Shown piece after piece: positions 1-6,823 of a DNA stretch of 7,840 bases. Position numbers and translations under genes: made by a program. The number at the start of each line of letters is the position of its first letter. Position 1 is the stretch's first letter. Origin of the DNA: Pseudomonadota bacterium (GTDB lineage: Bacteria; Pseudomonadota; Gammaproteobacteria; Steroidobacterales; Steroidobacteraceae); the NCBI GenBank assembly GCA_947454665.1, contig CANGMU010000099.1, forward strand, positions 1 to 7,840, written 5' to 3'. The notes beneath the pieces are model-generated. The model did no database searches and was not told the origin of the DNA. It was given only the letters and a program-made list of their open reading frames with translations.

Positions 1-428
1 ACGACCACTTGGCTGTGGGCGGCCAGTTCGCGCTGCAGCGTGCGGTGCAGGGCCTCGAGCCAGCGCAGCTTGTAATCGTACTTTTCCGAACCGACGGCCT
101 GGCCGTTGGGCACGTAGAGGTTCAGGTATCGAATGCCACCCGAGGTGCCGATGGCCACGCGGCGCTGTGGGTCGTCGAGGCCATCCAGGTCCGTGAGGAC
201 ATCGGTGATGGGCTGCCTCGAGAGCAACGCCACGCCGTTATAGGTCTTCTGGCCCGCGCGCAGGACGTGGTAACCGAGGGCTTCGAGCTCCCCCTGCGGG
301 AAGTTCTCGTCCGTGAGCTTGGTTTCCTGCAGGCCGATGACGTCGACCGGGTTCGCGCCCAGCCAGTCGCCCAGGTGCGGCATGCGCACCTTGAGCGAAT
401 TGACGTTCCAGGACGCGACGGTGGTCAT
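1..428 (-). CDS. xthA: Exodeoxyribonuclease III, N-terminal part (cut by the window edge)
   Basis: This encodes a Mg-dependent AP endonuclease and 3'-5' exonuclease of base excision repair (exonuclease/endonuclease/phosphatase fold). The first 142 residues are visible; the family is about 255-270 long, so the end with the catalytic GDxN and SDHAP motifs lies beyond position 1. Seen: the N-terminal strand SWNVNSLKVR with the conserved Asn (N10), the metal-binding glutamate in GLQETKL (E35), YNGVALLS (63-70), and YVPNG with the active-site tyrosine (Y105), followed by YDYKLRWLEAL. The YVPNG and KLRW wording fits the common XthA/ExoA type rather than the YFPQG form of E. coli XthA. The ATG at 428 puts the first beta strand directly at the N-terminus as in relatives, and a Shine-Dalgarno AAGGG lies 7 bases upstream. 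It lies 16 bases after the prlC stop codon, so the two are probably co-transcribed. The family call is firm. Confidence 0.95.
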   Translation of the reverse strand, partial: MTTVASWNVNSLKVRMPHLGDWLGANPVDVIGLQETKLTDENFPQGELEALGYHVLRAGQKTYNGVALLSRQPITDVLTDLDGLDDPQRRVAIGTSGGIRYLNLYVPNGQAVGSEKYDYKLRWLEALHRTLQRELAAHSQVV

Positions 429-435
429 GGTGGGG

Positions 436-440
436 CCCTT
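436..440 (-). promoter_or_regulatory. Ribosome binding site of xthA
   Basis: On the minus strand AAGGG is followed by a 7-base spacer and the ATG at 428. It fills the 16-base prlC-xthA gap and supports this start codon for xthA. Confidence 0.6.
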
Positions 441-444
441 CGGC

Positions 445-2469
445 TTACGCGGCGATGCCGTACCTGTCCAGCAGCGGCTGGATGTCCGGCGCGCGGCCGC
501 GGAACTCGACGAACGCATCCAGCGCATCGCGGCTGCCGCCGCGCGAGAGGATGCTGTCGACGTAACGCTGCGCGGTGTCGGCGTTGAAGATGCCCGATTC
601 CTTGAAGGCCGCGAAGGCATCGGCAGCGAGCACCTCGGCCCACATGTAGCTGTAATAACCGGCGGCATAGCCGCCCGCGAAGATGTGCCCGAAGTTGTTC
701 GGGAAGCGGTTGAAGGCCGGCGGCTGGAGCACGGATACCTCGCGGCGCACGTCCGCGAGGATCTCAGCGATGCGGCCGCCCTGGGCCGGGTCGTATTCCG
801 CGTGCAGGCGGAAGTCGAACAGGCTGAACTCCATCTGGCGCAGCAGCGCCAGGCCCGCCTGGAAGCGGTAGGTGCGCAGCAGCTGCGCGATCTTCTCTTC
901 CGGCAGCGGCGCGCCCGTGGCGTGGTGGCCGGAGATGCTGCGCAGGACTTCCGGGTCCCAGGCGTAGTTCTCGAGGAACTGGCTGGGCAGCTCGACTGCG
1001 TCCCAGGCCACGCCGTTGATGCCGGACACCGACGGCCAGTCCACGCGCGTCAGCATGTGGTGGAGGCCGTGGCCGAACTCATGGAACAGCGTGACGACGT
1101 CATCGTGCGTCAGCAGGGCCGGCTTGTCGCCTGAGCCCGGCAGCGCGTTGCAGACGAGGTAAGCGACGGGCTTGGCCGCGCCCGTGCTCGTGCGCTTGCG
1201 GCCGACGCAGTCGTCCATCCAGGCGCCGCTGCGCTTGTGCGGGCGCGCATACATGTCCAGATAAAAGCCGCCGATGACTTCGCCCTGCACATCGACGAGA
1301 TCATAGAAGCGGGCGTCCGCGTGCCACAGGGCCACGCCTTCGCGCCGGCGGATCGTGACGCGGAACAGGCGCTGGATGACATTGAACAGTCCCTCCAGCA
1401 CGCGCGGCAGAGGGAAATATTCGCGCAGCTCTTCCTGCGAGATGCTGTAGCGCGCTTCCTGCAGGCGCTCGGCGTAGTAGCTGAGGTCCCAGGCGTCGAG
1501 CTTGCGACCGGCGAATTCTTCCAGCTCGGCGAGCTCTCGCTCGGCGGCGGGGCGCGCCGCCTTGGCGACCTGGCGTAGGAAGGCCAGCACCTCGTCGACG
1601 CTCTTGGCCATGCGCGTTGCCAGCGCATAGGCCGCGTAGTTCGGATAGCCCAGCAGCTGCGCGGTTTCGTGGCGCAGGCGCAGGAGGTCTTCCATCACCT
1701 GCGCGTTGTCGAGGCCGGCCGGCGAGGGCGCCTCGTCGGACGCACGCGTGGTCCACGCGCGGTAGAACACCTGGCGCAGGGCCGAAGACTTCGCGTCGGT
1801 GACGATCGCGACATAGGTGGGCTGGTCGAGGCCGAGCAGCCAACCTTCCTTGCCCGCATCGACGGCGCGCTGGCGCGCCTGCGCGACAACGGTGGCATTC
1901 ACGCCGTCCAGCTCGGCCGCGTCGGTGACGTGGTGCTCGAAGTGGTTGGTCGCGTCGAGCACGTTTTCCTCGAACTTCGCGGCGAGCGTGGATAGCTCGA
2001 GCATCACCGCCTTGAAGCGTTCCTTGGCCGGACCTTCCAGCGCGACGCCGGCAAGCTTGAAATCACGCAGCGCGTGCTCGACGACAGCCCGTTGATCCGT
2101 GTCGAGCGCCGGGCCTTCGCGTTCGAGCACCGCCTTGTAGCCGCGATAGAGCTTTTCGCTCTGGCCCAGGTCGGTGCCGTAGTCCGACAGCATCGGCAGG
2201 CAGGCGTTGTACTGCTCGCGCAGGGCCTCTGAATTCACGACACCATTCAGGTGGCCAATCGGCGACCAGGCGCGCGACAGGCTGTGGGCGAGGTCTTCGA
2301 GCGGCTCGACGAAATTGCGGAAGGTTGGCGCCGGGGTCTGTTCCAGCTCGGCGACGCGCGCGCGGTTGGCCGCCAGCACGGACTGGATCGCCGGCCCGAT
2401 GTGCTCGGGGCGGATCTCGTCGAAGGCCGGCAGGGGGAGTTCGCGCAGCAGGGGGTTGGTCGTTTCCAT
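445..2469 (-). CDS. prlC: Oligopeptidase A (M3 family zinc metallopeptidase)
   Basis: This is a cytoplasmic zinc metallopeptidase (also called OpdA) that degrades short peptides, including cleaved lipoprotein signal peptides. It has 674 residues, against about 680 for E. coli OpdA, and is collinear with it from METTNPLL to the C-terminal RYGIAA. Catalytic centre: HEFGH at 463-467 (zinc ligands H463 and H467, catalytic base E464), with the third zinc ligand probably E493 in DAVELPSQ. Further conserved blocks are GGAWMDDC-like SGAWMDDCVG, FSLFDFRLHAE, and the glycine/tyrosine-rich substrate loop GGYAAGYYSY (599-608). There is no signal peptide. The reading frame stays open far upstream to about 3861, but that part lies antisense to gor and has no M3 similarity. 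The ATG at 2469 matches the N-terminus of relatives, although its Shine-Dalgarno is weak. It is divergent from gor and followed by xthA. No broken motif was found. Confidence 0.97.
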   Translation of the reverse strand: METTNPLLRELPLPAFDEIRPEHIGPAIQSVLAANRARVAELEQTPAPTFRNFVEPLEDLAHSLSRAWSPIGHLNGVVNSEALREQYNACLPMLSDYGTDLGQSEKLYRGYKAVLEREGPALDTDQRAVVEHALRDFKLAGVALEGPAKERFKAVMLELSTLAAKFEENVLDATNHFEHHVTDAAELDGVNATVVAQARQRAVDAGKEGWLLGLDQPTYVAIVTDAKSSALRQVFYRAWTTRASDEAPSPAGLDNAQVMEDLLRLRHETAQLLGYPNYAAYALATRMAKSVDEVLAFLRQVAKAARPAAERELAELEEFAGRKLDAWDLSYYAERLQEARYSISQEELREYFPLPRVLEGLFNVIQRLFRVTIRRREGVALWHADARFYDLVDVQGEVIGGFYLDMYARPHKRSGAWMDDCVGRKRTSTGAAKPVAYLVCNALPGSGDKPALLTHDDVVTLFHEFGHGLHHMLTRVDWPSVSGINGVAWDAVELPSQFLENYAWDPEVLRSISGHHATGAPLPEEKIAQLLRTYRFQAGLALLRQMEFSLFDFRLHAEYDPAQGGRIAEILADVRREVSVLQPPAFNRFPNNFGHIFAGGYAAGYYSYMWAEVLAADAFAAFKESGIFNADTAQRYVDSILSRGGSRDALDAFVEFRGRAPDIQPLLDRYGIAA

Positions 2470-2550
2470 GCCGTGAATGATAGTGGATGCGCAGCCGGCG
2501 CGGCGCTGCGTCCGTGTACCATCGCGATAGAAATGCACGGTGCGGAACCC
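2470..2550. promoter_or_regulatory. Divergent intergenic region between prlC and gor
   Basis: These 81 bases must contain, or overlap, the promoters of both the leftward prlC-xthA unit and the rightward gor-phosphodiesterase unit. I see no convincing -35/-10 pair in either direction. An imperfect hairpin is present: arms CGCAGC (2490-2495) and GCTGCG (2505-2510) around a 9-base GC-rich loop. An in-frame ATG at 2533 could extend gor by six residues. The promoter role is inferred from layout only. Confidence 0.35.
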
Positions 2551-3897
2551 ATGGAAATCGACTACGACCTGATCGTTATTGGCGGCGGCAGCGGGGGCCT
2601 GGCGGCCGCGCAGCGGGCCGCGGAATATGGGGCGCGTGCCCTCATCATCGAATCGGCGCGCCTCGGCGGCACCTGCGTGAACGTCGGCTGCGTGCCCAAG
2701 AAGGTCATGTGGAACGCTGCGCAGATCGCCCATGCGCTGCATGACGCGCCGGAATATGGCTTCGACTCGAGCGTCCGTGGCCATGACTGGGCTGCGCTGA
2801 AGGCCAAGCGGGATGCTTACATCACCCGGCTCAATGGCATCTATGAGGGCAATCTCGGCAAGCGCAAGGTCGATCTGATCCGCGGCCGCGCCCGGCTTGT
2901 GGGTCCGTGCACGGTCGAGGTCGATGGGCGCCGACTCACCGGCGGCCGCGTGCTGATCTCCAGCGGTGGACGGCCTTGGCGACCGGCGATTCCGGGTGCG
3001 GAGCTGGGCATCGATTCGGATGGCTTTTTCGAGCTGGAGACCCTGCCGGCTGCGACGACCGTGGTGGGCGGTGGCTACATTGGTGTGGAGATCGCTGGCG
3101 TGCTGGCGGCGCTGGGCTCGAAGGTGACGCTGCTGCTTCGACATGACGCGGTGCTGCGCAGCTTCGACGTGATGCTGCAGGAAGGCGCGATGGAAGGCCT
3201 GAAGGACGCCGGCGTCCAGGTCGTCACGCAGGCGGTGCCGGCTTCGGTTTCGCGGGCGGCGGACGGTCGTCTGGCCGTCGTGCTGGAAGACGGCCGCGCG
3301 ATTGCTGCGCAGGACTGTCTGATCTGGGCCACGGGGCGCGAGCCGGTGGTCGACTTCATCGACGCATCGGTGGGCGTGCCGATGGATTCGGGCAACCACA
3401 TCCTCGTCGATGAATGGCAGGAAACGGCGCTGCCGGGGCTCTTCGCGATCGGCGACGTGACGGGCCGCGCGACGCTGACGCCGGTGGCCATTGCCGCGGG
3501 CCGCCGTCTGGCGGACCGCATCTGGGGCGGCATGGCCGGCCGCAAGATGGATTACGACTGCATCGCGACGGTGGTGTTCAGCCATCCGGCGATCGGCACG
3601 GTGGGCCTGACCGAAGCCGAGGCGCGTGCCCGCCATGGCGAGGACATGAAGGTCTTCACGTCGACCTTCGTGCCGATGTACCACGCGATGACAACGGCCA
3701 AGCCCAAGACGCGTATGAAGCTCGTGACGGTGGGCGCGGCGCGCAAGGTCGTCGGCGTGCACTTGATGGGCCCGGGCTCGGACGAGATGCTGCAGGGCTT
3801 TGCCGTGGCGGTGCGCATGGGCGCGACCAAGCAGGACTTCGACGACACGGTGGCCATCCACCCGACCAGCGCGGAAGAGCTGGTCACGATGCGATAA
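2551..3897 (+). CDS. gor: Glutathione-disulfide reductase
   Basis: This FAD flavoenzyme of the class I pyridine nucleotide-disulfide oxidoreductases reduces glutathione disulfide with NADPH in the cytoplasm. It has 448 residues, against 450 in E. coli. Seen in order: FAD-binding GGGSGG (11-16); redox disulfide GTCVNVGC with C42 and C47, the same positions as in E. coli; coenzyme-binding GGGYIGVEIAG (173-183); R197 and R203, matching the arginines that hold the NADPH 2'-phosphate; second FAD motif GLFAIGDVT (296-304); and the dimer-interface end with catalytic H437 and E442 in HPTSAEE. Odd point: G178 replaces the alanine usual in NADPH-type Gor (A179 of E. coli), while both arginines remain. 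The ATG at 2551 aligns exactly with the E. coli start; an in-frame ATG at 2533 is possible. Trypanothione or mycothione reductase is less likely given the close match to bacterial Gor. Confidence 0.95.
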   Translation: MEIDYDLIVIGGGSGGLAAAQRAAEYGARALIIESARLGGTCVNVGCVPKKVMWNAAQIAHALHDAPEYGFDSSVRGHDWAALKAKRDAYITRLNGIYEGNLGKRKVDLIRGRARLVGPCTVEVDGRRLTGGRVLISSGGRPWRPAIPGAELGIDSDGFFELETLPAATTVVGGGYIGVEIAGVLAALGSKVTLLLRHDAVLRSFDVMLQEGAMEGLKDAGVQVVTQAVPASVSRAADGRLAVVLEDGRAIAAQDCLIWATGREPVVDFIDASVGVPMDSGNHILVDEWQETALPGLFAIGDVTGRATLTPVAIAAGRRLADRIWGGMAGRKMDYDCIATVVFSHPAIGTVGLTEAEARARHGEDMKVFTSTFVPMYHAMTTAKPKTRMKLVTVGAARKVVGVHLMGPGSDEMLQGFAVAVRMGATKQDFDDTVAIHPTSAEELVTMR

Positions 3898-3900
3898 GGA
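3896..3900 (+). promoter_or_regulatory. Ribosome binding site of the phosphodiesterase, overlapping the gor stop codon
   Basis: AAGGA lies 6 bases before the ATG at 3907 and its first two bases are the last two of the gor TAA stop. Ribosomes ending gor would stop on this site, so translational coupling is likely. Confidence 0.7.
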
Positions 3901-3906
3901 AGATCC

Positions 3907-4917
3907 ATGTCACGGCCGATCGTCATCGGGCATCGCGGCGCCTGTGGCTACCGGCCGGAGCACACGCTCGAGAGCTATCGGCTGGCGATCGAGCTGGGCG
4001 CGGACTTCATCGAGCCTGACCTGGTGATGACGCGCGATGGCGTGCTGGTCGCGCGCCACGAGAACGAGATCGGCGGCACGACGGATGTCGCCGCGCATCC
4101 GGAGTTCGCCTCGCGCAAGCGCACGCAGCTGATCGACGGGCAGCCGATGACCGGCTGGTTCGTCGAGGATTTCACGCTCGCGGAGCTCGGCTCGCTGCGC
4201 GCCCGTGAGCGTCTGCCGGCGCTGCGAAAGGCAAACACCGCCTATGACGGGCAGTTTTCGATACCGACCTTCAACGAGGTGTTGTCTTTCCTGGCGGTTA
4301 CGAACAAGGCGCGAGCGGCGCGGGGCTTGAGCGCCATCGGCGTCTATCCCGAGACGAAGCACCCGACGCATTTTCGCTCCATCGGCTTGCCGCTGGAGTC
4401 CGCGTTGCTCGCAGCGCTGGATCGCGGCCTTGCCGGTGCGCCGGTGTTCATCCAGTCCTTCGAGCTGGGGAACCTGATGGCACTGCGCAGGCAGACGGCC
4501 CATCCGCTGGTGTTCCTGGTCGATGAAGAGGGTGGGCCGTATGACTTCGTGGCGCGTGGCGACACGCGCAGTTATCGGGATCTGATGAAGCCCGAGGGCC
4601 TCTCGATGCTCGCGGATCATGTGAACGCGGTCGGCGTTTACAAGTCGCTCGTGCGGCCGGTCGGGTCCGATGGGCAGTTGGCGGCACCGACGTCGCTGGT
4701 GGCCGATGCGCATCGTGTCGGCCTGTCCGTGCATTCGTGGACCTTCCGCGTCGAGAACACGTTCCTGCCGCCGGCCTTGCGGGTGGGGAAGGACGATGCG
4801 GGGATGGGTGATCTGAAGGCAGAGATCCGCGCGTTCCTGGAAGCGGGGCTGGACGGCGTGTTCACGGACAACGCGGATGTCGGAAGGGCGGCGGTTGATT
4901 CGTTTGGTCGGCTTTGA
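3907..4917 (+). CDS. Glycerophosphodiester phosphodiesterase (GDPD family), cytoplasmic form
   Basis: It is predicted to hydrolyse glycerophosphodiesters, the deacylation products of phospholipids, to glycerol 3-phosphate and an alcohol, using a metal-dependent TIM-barrel. It has 336 residues. Seen: the family signature HRGACGYRPEHT with H9 and R10; EPDLVMTRDG with metal ligands E36 and D38; the second catalytic histidine H51 in ARHEN; PETKHP with E149 and K151; IQSFE; and the C-terminal GVFTDN. Sequence and length are closer to GlpQ, but there is no signal peptide and the catalytic HRG begins at residue 9, so the protein should stay in the cytoplasm, as UgpQ does. I give no gene symbol because glpQ implies a periplasmic enzyme and ugpQ a ugp operon. 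It follows gor by 9 bases, suggesting one mRNA, but no pathway link between the two is known to me. Substrate range cannot be read from the sequence. Confidence 0.92.
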   Translation: MSRPIVIGHRGACGYRPEHTLESYRLAIELGADFIEPDLVMTRDGVLVARHENEIGGTTDVAAHPEFASRKRTQLIDGQPMTGWFVEDFTLAELGSLRARERLPALRKANTAYDGQFSIPTFNEVLSFLAVTNKARAARGLSAIGVYPETKHPTHFRSIGLPLESALLAALDRGLAGAPVFIQSFELGNLMALRRQTAHPLVFLVDEEGGPYDFVARGDTRSYRDLMKPEGLSMLADHVNAVGVYKSLVRPVGSDGQLAAPTSLVADAHRVGLSVHSWTFRVENTFLPPALRVGKDDAGMGDLKAEIRAFLEAGLDGVFTDNADVGRAAVDSFGRL

Positions 4918-4978
4918 CAGTGATCCGGGCGCCGATGATCCACACGGCACGCCTCAACTCAGCGATCAACGGGGATTC

Positions 4979-5086
4979 GCGCCGGATTTGCGCATCGCTT
5001 GGCGTCGCCAACTGGGCACCGTGCTGGTGACCGCGGATACGAAGCTCGCGAAGACCTTTCCCGATATGGTGCGCCGCCTGGCCTGA
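4979..5086 (+). pseudogene. Probable remnant of a PIN-domain (VapC-type) toxin, C-terminal end only
   Basis: The frame reads APDLRIAWRRQLGTVL, then VTADTKLAKTFPDMVRRLA and a TGA at 5084. The layout of a helix ending in QLGT, then strand VLVTAD with a conserved acidic residue, then KLAK, matches the last part of VapC ribonucleases (commonly ALA..LGxxLVTAD.RLA). The remaining 100 or so residues of a PIN domain (first aspartate, middle glutamate and aspartate) are absent: the sequence before it is the phosphodiesterase gene and about 60 unrecognised bases. No antitoxin gene is nearby. The same frame has an ATG at 4877 inside the phosphodiesterase gene, giving a possible 69-residue protein, but its first half resembles nothing I know and it lacks a good ribosome binding site. 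I judge it a truncated relic. The match rests on one short block, so confidence is moderate. Confidence 0.5.
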
Positions 5087-5929
5087 TCAGCCTTCCGCAG
5101 CGAGCTCGGCCTTGAGTGCAGCCAGCACGGGCGCGGTGTCGGGCCGCACGCCGCGCCAGAGATAGAACGATTCGGCGGCCTGCTCGACGAGCATCCCAAG
5201 GCCCATGGCGGTACGGGCGCAGCCGCGTTCGCGGGCCCATTGCACGAAGAGCGTGTCTTCGCGGCCATAGCCCATGTCGTAACAGAAGCTGTGCGTATCG
5301 ACGAGGCCGGGCGGCAGGGGCAGCGACTTGCCGGCGATGCTCGTGGCGGTCGCGTTGATCACGATGTCGTAAGGGCCATCGCTCAATTCATCGAAGCCGC
5401 AGCCGCGCAGCGGCGTGCCGGTGTCGCGGAAGGCGTCGACGATCTCGATGGCGCGGGCCGGCGTGCGGTTGGCGATGACCAGCTCACGCGGCTGCAGGCC
5501 GAGCAGCGGCATCATCACGCCGCGCGCGGCGCCACCGGCGCCGAGCATCAGCACGCGCCGACCGGCAATGGTGACGCGATGGTTGTAAACAAGATCCCGC
5601 GCGAGGCCGAGGCCGTCGGTGTTGTCGCCGAACAGCGTGCCGTCGGCGCGCAGCGCGAGGGTGTTCACGGCGCCTGCGCGTGCGGCGCGCGGCGAGAGTT
5701 CGCTGACCAGCGCCATCACGGATTGCTTGTGGGGCAGGGTCACGTTCAGCCCCTTGCCACCGCCGGAAAAGAAATCGCGCGCGGTGTCGATCATGACATC
5801 GGGTCTGGCATCGATGCGCGTGTACTGGATGTCGTGCCCGACCTGCTGCGCGAAGCGTTCGTGGATAAAGGGAGAACGGCTGTGCGAGACGGGGTGGCCG
5901 ATGACGGCGTAACGGTCAGCGCTGTTCAT
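5087..5929 (-). CDS. aroE: Shikimate dehydrogenase (NADP-dependent)
   Basis: This enzyme reduces 3-dehydroshikimate to shikimate with NADPH, the fourth step of the shikimate pathway to aromatic amino acids and folate, in the cytoplasm. It has 280 residues (E. coli AroE has 272). Substrate site: S17 and S19 in HSRSP, catalytic K68 in NVTLPHK, N89 in GAVNTL, catalytic D105 in GDNTDG, and Q250 in MLVEQAA. Coenzyme domain: the glycine-rich loop GAGGAARG (130-137) and NRT (154-156), the basic motif that reads the 2'-phosphate of NADP, which favours AroE over the NAD-using YdiB type. The ATG at 5929 lies inside the end of rlmJ (14-base overlap) and has a poor Shine-Dalgarno, so translation is probably coupled to rlmJ. 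Its stop codon abuts that of the opposing PIN remnant with no base between. All key residues are present. Confidence 0.97.
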   Translation of the reverse strand: MNSADRYAVIGHPVSHSRSPFIHERFAQQVGHDIQYTRIDARPDVMIDTARDFFSGGGKGLNVTLPHKQSVMALVSELSPRAARAGAVNTLALRADGTLFGDNTDGLGLARDLVYNHRVTIAGRRVLMLGAGGAARGVMMPLLGLQPRELVIANRTPARAIEIVDAFRDTGTPLRGCGFDELSDGPYDIVINATATSIAGKSLPLPPGLVDTHSFCYDMGYGREDTLFVQWARERGCARTAMGLGMLVEQAAESFYLWRGVRPDTAPVLAALKAELAAEG

Positions 5930-6788
5930 GCACGATCCATTTCACATCGCTGCCGCTGCCTTCGGCACCGCCGAGCAGCCCGCGCAGCTCTTCCTGCCAT
6001 TCCGCGAAGCGCGCATCCATCTGCCAGGGCGGGTTCACGATCAGCAGGCCCGAACCGTTGAGGCCCACGGTGGTGTCCCGCGGGTGCAGCCAGAGTTCGG
6101 CGGCGAGCGTGGGCTGCGTGATGGCGCGTGCGATGCGCGCGTGCCAGAGGTCGATGTCGCGCTGCTTCTTGATGGGATACCAGATCACATAGACGCCGCT
6201 GTCGAAGCGGCGCAGCACGTCGGGAAGCATCGCGGCCAGCTGCGGGAACTCCTCGGTGTCCTCGTAGGGCGGATCGATGAGGACCAGCGCGCGGCGTTCC
6301 TTGGGTGGCAACTGTGCGGCGAGTTGCGCATAGCCATCGCCGGCGGCGACACGCACCGTGGCCTTGCCCTCGCTGCCGAAGGCGGCCAGCACGCGGCCGA
6401 GATGCCGCGATTCCTGCGGGACCGTTTCGATGCAGCTGCCGCGGTCCACCGGACGCAGCGCGCTCGCAGCGATCAGCGGTGAGCCGGGATAGGTCGAGGC
6501 GCCGGTAAGGGCGCGCAGGTTGCGCACCGTGTCGAGGTAGGCCGCGACCTCGGGTGTCCGGGGCGGATGCTGCGCGGCGGCCTGCAGAACCTGCGCGATG
6601 CCGGCGGCGGACTCGCCACCGCGACGTGCGTCTTCGCTGCGCAGGTCATAGAGACCGGAGCCCGCGTGCGTGTCGAGGTAGAGGAAGCCTTTTTCTTTCT
6701 TCTGCAGCGCGCGCAGCAGCGCGAGCAGGCCGACGTGCTTGTGCACGTCCGCGAAGTTGCCGGCATGGAAGCTGTGGCGGTATTGCAT
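5916..6788 (-). CDS. rlmJ: 23S rRNA (adenine(2030)-N(6))-methyltransferase
   Basis: It transfers a methyl group from S-adenosylmethionine to N6 of A2030 in 23S rRNA (family formerly YhiR/DUF519). It has 290 residues, against 280 in E. coli. Seen: the family N-terminus YRHSFHAGNFADVHKH with Y3, H5 and K17; the SAM-binding loop DTHAGSG (39-45); YPGSPLIA; the catalytic DPPYE (172-176), a DPPY-type motif of N6-adenine methyltransferases; WYPIKKQ; and the C-terminal GLLIVNPPW. These identify RlmJ rather than a DNA methyltransferase, and the RlmJ-type N-terminus is decisive. It starts 35 bases after topA and its end overlaps aroE by 14 bases. The leader has no strong Shine-Dalgarno. In E. coli the gene stands next to gor (from memory); here gor is also close but on the opposite strand. 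Confidence 0.95.
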   Translation of the reverse strand: MQYRHSFHAGNFADVHKHVGLLALLRALQKKEKGFLYLDTHAGSGLYDLRSEDARRGGESAAGIAQVLQAAAQHPPRTPEVAAYLDTVRNLRALTGASTYPGSPLIAASALRPVDRGSCIETVPQESRHLGRVLAAFGSEGKATVRVAAGDGYAQLAAQLPPKERRALVLIDPPYEDTEEFPQLAAMLPDVLRRFDSGVYVIWYPIKKQRDIDLWHARIARAITQPTLAAELWLHPRDTTVGLNGSGLLIVNPPWQMDARFAEWQEELRGLLGGAEGSGSDVKWIVHEQR

Positions 6789-6823
6789 GGATGACTCGGG
6801 AGCGCGTCACCGCGCCCCGTGCA

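Noticed and set aside
2477..2482. A TATCAT -10-like element on the minus strand before prlC.
   Set aside because: No -35 partner is found at proper spacing (CGCCGC there), and it would start transcription at the ATG itself.
2251..2550. Upstream extension of the gor frame to 2251, adding 100 residues.
   Set aside because: The added part overlaps the 5' end of prlC on the other strand and does not resemble a glutathione reductase N-terminus, which matches from 2551.
2470..3861. The prlC frame stays open for about 460 further codons upstream on the minus strand, giving a possible giant 1138-residue protein.
   Set aside because: This part is antisense to gor, has low-complexity Arg/His-rich composition and no match to M3 peptidases; the known N-terminus of OpdA fits the ATG at 2469. 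Long open antisense frames are common opposite GC-rich genes.
3910..4950. A 346-codon open frame on the minus strand opposite the phosphodiesterase gene.
   Set aside because: It is a shadow frame: the plus strand carries the full GDPD motif set, and the antisense translation is Arg-rich with no recognisable domain.
5042..5105. Inverted repeat AGCTCGC / GCGAGCT around the aroE end as a possible bidirectional terminator.
   Set aside because: The arms are 7 bases with a loop of over 40 bases and no T-run on either side, so it does not look like an intrinsic terminator.
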